Source of the DNA: Bermanella sp. WJH001
GTDB taxonomy: Bacteria; Pseudomonadota; Gammaproteobacteria; Pseudomonadales; Oceanobacteraceae
Length of the DNA: 64,000 nt
Assembly: GCF_030070105.1 (NCBI RefSeq)
Contig: NZ_JASJOO010000002.1
Coordinates: 186,001 to 250,000 of the forward strand
Reading direction: 5' to 3'
Within the stretch, counting starts at the first letter, position 1. Each line of letters begins with the position of its first letter. This document shows, one piece after another, positions 62,923-64,000 of this stretch. A program made the translations under genes and the position numbers. A model generated the notes under the pieces. That model ran no database searches and was not told where the DNA came from. It saw only the letters and a program-made list of their open reading frames with translations.

Positions 62923-63462
62923 TTGTCTATTTTTGAAGTTGCATTATTCATCACCACTATGTTTGTGCTGCTCTCAATTGTATGGGGGACGGTGACGTTA
63001 GGTATTTCGCCCATGCCCAGTTCATATAAAGCGCGCCAAGCTATGTTGAGTTTGTGTGATGAAACCGGTGATGGGCCCATTTACGAACTAGGCAGCGGCT
63101 GGGGGCATATGTTGGTTGCCTTGGCTAGACGTTACCCCCATCGAAGTATTGTGGGTTATGAAGCCTCTTTATTTCCTTGGCTGGTAAGTGTTGTTTGGCT
63201 GAAGGTGTTGGCTGTACATAATGTGAAAATTTATCGTCAGAATTTTTTGCAGGCTGATCTGAGTGGGGCCAGTGTGGTTGTGTGTTATTTGTTCTCTAAG
63301 GGCATGGCGAGCCTTAAAGTTAAATTAGGTATTGAGAGCGGCGAGCTTAAATATTTGATCAGCCATCACTTTGCATTGCCGTCATTTAAACCTGTTAAAA
63401 CGATTGGGTTAAATGATTTGTATCAAACGCCGGTTTATTTGTACCGCTTTAGTGAGAGTTAA
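62923..63462 (+). CDS. Membrane-anchored class I SAM methyltransferase-like protein
   Basis: A 179-residue protein with one N-terminal membrane helix (VALFITTMFVLLSIVWGTVTL) and a Rossmann domain with motif I YELGSGWGHMLVAL near residue 54 and the acidic residue GYEASLF at the end of strand 2. The domain is short for a methyltransferase, ending after strand 5. It starts on TTG with GGAG five bases upstream. The substrate is unknown, but a lipid or membrane substrate is plausible. Confidence 0.72.
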   Translation: MSIFEVALFITTMFVLLSIVWGTVTLGISPMPSSYKARQAMLSLCDETGDGPIYELGSGWGHMLVALARRYPHRSIVGYEASLFPWLVSVVWLKVLAVHNVKIYRQNFLQADLSGASVVVCYLFSKGMASLKVKLGIESGELKYLISHHFALPSFKPVKTIGLNDLYQTPVYLYRFSES

Positions 63463-63493
63463 TTTTATCACTGTGGTGGCTGTTTTAAGGCAG

Positions 63494-63711
63494 CACTTCG
63501 ACAAGCTCAGTGTGAACGGTTTATTTGTTGGGTTAAGGTAGCACTTCGACAAGCTCAGTGTGAACGGTTTGTTTGTTGCGTTATGCTCAGTGTGACTGTT
63601 TTTTGTTGGGTTAAGGTAGCACTTCGACAAGCTCAGTGTGAACGGTTTATTTGTTGCGTTATGCTCAGTATGACCAGTTTATTTTTGGTGTTAAGCATAG
63701 TGTGAATGGTT
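63494..63711. repeat. Degenerate tandem array of family 3 repeats
   Basis: Three near-identical cores CACTTCGACAAGCTCAGTGT followed by GAACGGTTT begin at 63494, 63542 and 63620; shorter decayed ones occur at 63585, 63663 and 63694. Spacers such as GTTGGGTTAAGGTAG also repeat. A minus-strand frame through it is repeat-derived. Confidence 0.9.
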
Positions 63712-63736
63712 ACCCCTAAGTGTGTTATCTGGGCAC

Positions 63737-63777
63737 AAAAAAAGGCGCATTTAAATAATTAAATGCGCCTTTTTTTT
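63737..63777. terminator. Bidirectional terminator
   Basis: Stem AAAGGCGCATTTAA with TTAAATGCGCCTTT, flanked by A-run and T8, between the convergent methyltransferase-like and MetR-like genes. Confidence 0.95.
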
Positions 63778-63795
63778 AGCAGAAATTAACCTGTG

Positions 63796-64000
63796 TTATG
63801 CGTGTTTAATGCCTTCAAGGTGTTGATGGCAAACCCGCTGTGCAATGTTTTTAAAGTCTTGAATAAAGGCATTCTCGGCTTGCTCTGCACGTACCGCTGC
63901 ATACAGTGTGCGCCAAACGCCGTGTCGACCGAGTGGTTTATCTACTACAAAACCTTGTTTCACATAATCATGTACGGCCCAGTTAGGTAGGCAGCTGATA
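63796..64000 (-). CDS. LysR-family regulator, MetR-like (3' end only)
   Basis: The last 67 codons of a gene entering from the right edge. The sequence CLPNWAVHDYVKQGFVVDKP, then LGRHGVWRTLYAAVRAEQ is the characteristic end of the MetR effector domain, which binds homocysteine and controls methionine genes. The DNA-binding half is outside the window, so the family call rests on this segment only. Confidence 0.75.
   Translation of the reverse strand, partial: ISCLPNWAVHDYVKQGFVVDKPLGRHGVWRTLYAAVRAEQAENAFIQDFKNIAQRVCHQHLEGIKHA

Noticed and set aside
63409-63630. Minus-strand frame with repeated KPFTLSLSKC
   Set aside because: Translation of the degenerate repeat array and overlaps the methyltransferase-like gene.
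63494-63711. Possible CRISPR array
   Set aside because: Spacing is irregular, spacers are themselves repeats, units decay gradually, and no cas genes are present.

Overview
The window reads as chromosomal DNA of a marine, free-living gammaproteobacterium of the Oceanospirillales type (an inference from gene content; no rRNA or other taxonomic marker is present). The gene set is typically gammaproteobacterial: IHF-beta, RhlE, a YihG-type acyltransferase, a DUF2956 protein, AlkB, AcnB, CcoG, nrdA-nrdB-yfaE-bcp, RstA/RstB, upp-uraA, eutBC-amt. Codon use is moderately AT-rich and genes are mostly short operons separated by clear hairpin terminators. No tRNA, rRNA, CRISPR array, insertion sequence, prophage or replication origin was seen.

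Layout. 1-1.7 kb: edge of a surface-polymer locus (partial gene, CDP-glycerol glycerophosphotransferase, tagD). 1.9-8.6 kb: ihfB, pgi, small membrane proteins, a histidine kinase/REC-TPR pair, alkB and a eukaryote-type hisA. 8.8-16.9 kb: hybrid kinase, rhlE, cold-shock protein with an ideal promoter and long leader, acyltransferase, DUF2956, PhyH-like oxygenase, VAT1-like reductase. 16.9-18.3 kb: a repeat island with a tandem 382-bp duplication and a heptamer tandem repeat. 18.3-29.6 kb: acnB, ccoG, a sigma-54 activator, DyP peroxidase, a frameshifted small membrane gene, LysR, pirin, NAD-kinase-like protein, GcvR-like protein. 30.2-40.3 kb: PAS-MCP, glpK, a GNAT/C39-peptidase fusion paired with a RimK-like ATP-grasp enzyme, a diguanylate cyclase, an outer membrane protein, and a Na/Pi transporter. 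40.4-48.6 kb: bcp, yfaE, nrdB, nrdA with an upstream NrdR/DnaA region, then rstA-rstB, the latter apparently starting on AUU. 49-56 kb: upp-uraA, then an AraC regulator divergent from eutB-eutC-amt plus a 54-residue membrane protein. Together these liberate ammonia from ethanolamine and retain it.

56.2-57.1 kb is a second repeat island sharing modules with the first. About 58.5-62.05 kb is the most unusual part: an integron-type gene-cassette array without a visible integrase. It holds six short promoterless genes, all on the minus strand, separated by recombination sites with paired GCATAAC/GTTATGC cores, several of which supply the stop codon of the preceding gene. Two cassettes are fused by a decayed site. 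One cassette encodes a 168-residue protein with a RHIM-like amyloid motif (VQVG) before a hydrophobic tail, a possible cell-death or defence effector. A cluster of nested palindromes, including a perfect 24-bp one, lies just outside the 5' end of the array. The window ends with yjdM, a TTG-started methyltransferase-like gene, a degenerate repeat array and the 3' end of a MetR-like regulator.
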